From Flavobacterium beibuense F44-8 (GTDB lineage: Bacteria > Bacteroidota > Bacteroidia > Flavobacteriales > Flavobacteriaceae), in assembly GCF_000769915.1 (NCBI RefSeq), contig NZ_JRLV01000005.1, forward strand, positions 62,001 to 126,000: 64,000 bases of DNA, read 5' to 3'. Below are positions 62,343 through 64,000 of this stretch, one piece after another. A program made the translations under genes and the position numbers. Positions within the stretch are counted from its first letter, which is position 1. Each line of letters opens with the position of its first letter. The notes under the pieces were generated by a model, which saw nothing but the letters and a program-made list of their open reading frames with translations, made no database searches and had not been told where the DNA came from.

Positions 62343-63017
62343 CTATTCAAGTAAATCGGGTCTTCTATTTTTGGTATGCTCCAGTGCTTTGTCCTCTCTC
62401 CACTGGTCAATTTTAGAAAAATTACCGCTTAAAAGTACATCGGGTACTTTCCAGCCTTTGTATTCGGCAGGGCGTGTGTAAATAGGAGGGGAAAGCAGGT
62501 TGTCCTGAAAACTATCGGTAAGTGCCGATGTTTCATTGCTCAATACTCCCGGTATAAGCCTGATAATAGAGTCGGCAACAACGGCAGCAGCAAGTTCACC
62601 ACCCGAAAGTACAAAGTCGCCTATGGAAATCTCTTTGGTAATAAAATGATCGCGCACACGCTGATCTACACCTTTATAATGTCCGCAAAGAATAATAATG
62701 TTTTTAAGCATAGACATTTGGTTTGCCATTCCCTGATTAAGGGTTTCGCCATCGGGAGTCATGTATATAACTTCGTCATATTCTCTTTCACTTTTCAGTT
62801 TAGTAATGCAGGCATCAATAGGTTCGATCATCATAACCATACCGGCGCCACCGCCAAACTGGTAGTCGTCTACATTTTTGTGTTTGTTAGTGCTGTAATC
62901 CCTCAGGTTGTGCAGGTGTACTTCTACAAGTCCTTTATCTATAGCTCTTTTTAGTATTGAAGCTTCAAACGGACTCCTTAAAAGCTCGGGTAATACAGTG
63001 ATAATATCGATGCGCAT
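62343..63017 (-). CDS. trmD: tRNA (guanine-N1)-methyltransferase TrmD
   Basis: The 224-residue SPOUT-fold enzyme methylates G37 of tRNAs. The start [20 protein letters not shown] at 63017 is the natural one; the frame upstream (to 63068) looks random. Knot residues are in [20 protein letters not shown]; the SAM-binding region is [16 protein letters not shown]. Its neighbour downstream is rplS, separated by about 150 bp. Confidence 0.95.
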   Translation of the reverse strand: MRIDIITVLPELLRSPFEASILKRAIDKGLVEVHLHNLRDYSTNKHKNVDDYQFGGGAGMVMMIEPIDACITKLKSEREYDEVIYMTPDGETLNQGMANQMSMLKNIIILCGHYKGVDQRVRDHFITKEISIGDFVLSGGELAAAVVADSIIRLIPGVLSNETSALTDSFQDNLLSPPIYTRPAEYKGWKVPDVLLSGNFSKIDQWREDKALEHTKNRRPDLLE

Positions 63018-63132
63018 TTTACTAATTTTTAAATGAACCAGTGGTTTAATGTACCAATGAGGGTGCAAAAGTAAAGCGAAATTACCGAAGCTACAATAAT
63101 TACTACATTAAGCCACTGTCTTATTATTACAT

Positions 63133-63585
63133 TTATACACCAAACTGTTTAAGGTGATGATCAAGGTGTTTGTATTGCAGTATGTCCCATTCCTCAAAGG
63201 TCATTTCTCCAAAAAAAGGATGTTTCATATTCTTTATGCAATCGTGTCCTTCTTTTGAGAAAGTCTCTACCAGTCTGATTAATTCTGCCTTAGAGGTTTC
63301 AAAATCGGGTTCGTGTGTAACTTTAAGTTCTTTTGCTGTAGGCATACCTTTTCCAAATGGTTGTGGTTCCAATAATTTTTTCTTGGCCGATTTTCCGAAA
63401 AAGAAAACAAGAAATTTATTAGGCTTTAGCTCCAGTGTACCGTGTGCTACTTTAATAATTTGCTGGCAGTGCAGCAGCATTTGGCTAACAGTCATTTTAC
63501 CCCATTGTGAAAGTGTAATAGGGGAAAGCTGATTTATTCTGTCGATAATTTCGTGATTATCGGTTGGGTTGAAAATGCTTTTCAT
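63133..63585 (-). CDS. DUF1569 protein (DinB-like)
   Basis: The 150-residue protein has the DUF1569/DinB-like four-helix pattern with metal-type histidines: WGKMTVSQMLLHCQQIIKVA (H39), and EWDILQYKHLDHHLKQFGV with HxxHH near the end. It also has the family block KHPFFGEMTFEEW. Possible metal-dependent transferase; the exact role is unknown. No signal peptide. Confidence 0.82.
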   Translation of the reverse strand: MKSIFNPTDNHEIIDRINQLSPITLSQWGKMTVSQMLLHCQQIIKVAHGTLELKPNKFLVFFFGKSAKKKLLEPQPFGKGMPTAKELKVTHEPDFETSKAELIRLVETFSKEGHDCIKNMKHPFFGEMTFEEWDILQYKHLDHHLKQFGV

Positions 63586-63629
63586 GTTGTTTTTTGATTA
63601 ATGACCCTCAAAATTAAGAATAAGTCAGT

Positions 63630-64000
63630 TTACTTTTTTACTGCTTTTAGAGCATAAACAAAAGGAATTTTGTTTTGCAGGTGTGGTATTCTGTAACGTT
63701 TAGGCTCAAATTCTTCCATGTCGTTAAAACAGTCGTATGGAGAGTAATTGTATTCTTTAAAAGTTTTAATTTCAAGGTTGTTGTTTATCAGGGTGCTAAA
63801 GACTTCACTAAGATCGTGGTTCCATGATATGGTTTTTGTTTCCATATCGGCAGCTTTGTCAGCATAAGTACCTGTTTCGGTTTCAATAATGGCTTCCTCG
63901 TTAAAGTAACTATAATCTATTTTACTGAACCCCGGGTCAAACATCCATACAAAAGGATGAAATTCAGCAATGATAAAGTTACCTCCTGGTTTAAGGAAAT
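63630..64000 (-). CDS. Class I SAM-dependent methyltransferase, C-terminal part (cut by window edge)
   Basis: The open frame runs off the right edge. The peptide visible from 64000 is FLKPGGNFIIAEFHPFVWMF followed by DPGFSKIDYSYFNEEAIIE, and this matches the C-terminal portion of class I methyltransferases (LKPGG is the typical strand-5 lead-in). The SAM-binding GxGxG is outside the window. The frame contains an in-frame ATG at 63944 but continues upstream without a stop, so that is not the start. Substrate unknown. Confidence 0.85.
   Translation of the reverse strand, partial: FLKPGGNFIIAEFHPFVWMFDPGFSKIDYSYFNEEAIIETETGTYADKAADMETKTISWNHDLSEVFSTLINNNLEIKTFKEYNYSPYDCFNDMEEFEPKRYRIPHLQNKIPFVYALKAVKK

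Overview
The window looks like chromosome of a flavobacterium (Bacteroidetes, family Flavobacteriaceae). The DNA is AT-rich. Candidate promoters follow the Bacteroidetes -33/-7 pattern (TTTG, about 20 bp, TAnnTTTG). There are two TonB-dependent receptor/DUF4249 lipoprotein loci, a type IX secretion sorting domain on a subtilisin-like protease, many short lipoproteins, and Bacteroidetes-type families (DUF6438, M56/BlaR1-like peptidases with TonB-plug-like tails, monomeric NADP isocitrate dehydrogenase). Both edges cut genes.

Bases 1-14400 form an accessory stretch. It holds the tail of a flavin monooxygenase, a probably frameshifted small exported protein, an HNH-nuclease-like protein with a C-terminal membrane anchor, a membrane-anchored AraC-type regulator, a first receptor/DUF4249 pair, a GT9 glycosyltransferase, and a redox/detoxification cluster (two NmrA-like reductases, MerR and HxlR regulators, an alpha/beta hydrolase, an NTF2-like protein). 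Intergenic gaps here are long, hold inverted repeats, and the stretch ends near a tRNA-Arg(ACG).

Bases 14400-26800 hold apt, a 46-residue gene too short for usual ORF cut-offs, and a BlaI repressor followed by three tandem M56/BlaR1-like membrane peptidases. The BlaI promoter carries two perfect dyads, one lying exactly between the -33 and -7 boxes. Next come an MFS transporter, DUF1684 and scramblase-like proteins, and a methionine-branch operon (PLP trans-sulfuration enzyme then homoserine dehydrogenase) behind a SAM-I riboswitch with its own terminator.

Bases 26800-52300 are mostly core and household genes: an EamA transporter, a secreted S8 protease, duplicated DUF6438 lipoproteins, a nitronate-monooxygenase-like enzyme, alkaline phosphatase, lysA, sucC, an esterase, fused trehalose-phosphate synthase/phosphatase, two MscS channels, uvrB, and several lipoproteins and small membrane proteins. 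A 143-bp foldback element with 26-bp perfect terminal inverted repeats sits at 33249-33391.

Bases 52280-59051 hold a second receptor locus on the minus strand: a LytS-type kinase and LytTR regulator, a TonB-dependent receptor, two DUF4249 lipoproteins and thiamine diphosphokinase. The right end has icd with a structured leader, rplS, trmD, a DUF1569 protein and a cut methyltransferase gene.

The most unusual observations are: a 28-bp perfect inverted repeat shared, codon for codon, by the NmrA-like and MerR genes at 10.1-10.5 kb; the BlaI/three-M56 operon with a repeated uncharacterised periplasmic domain; and the two paralogous receptor/DUF4249 loci under different regulators.
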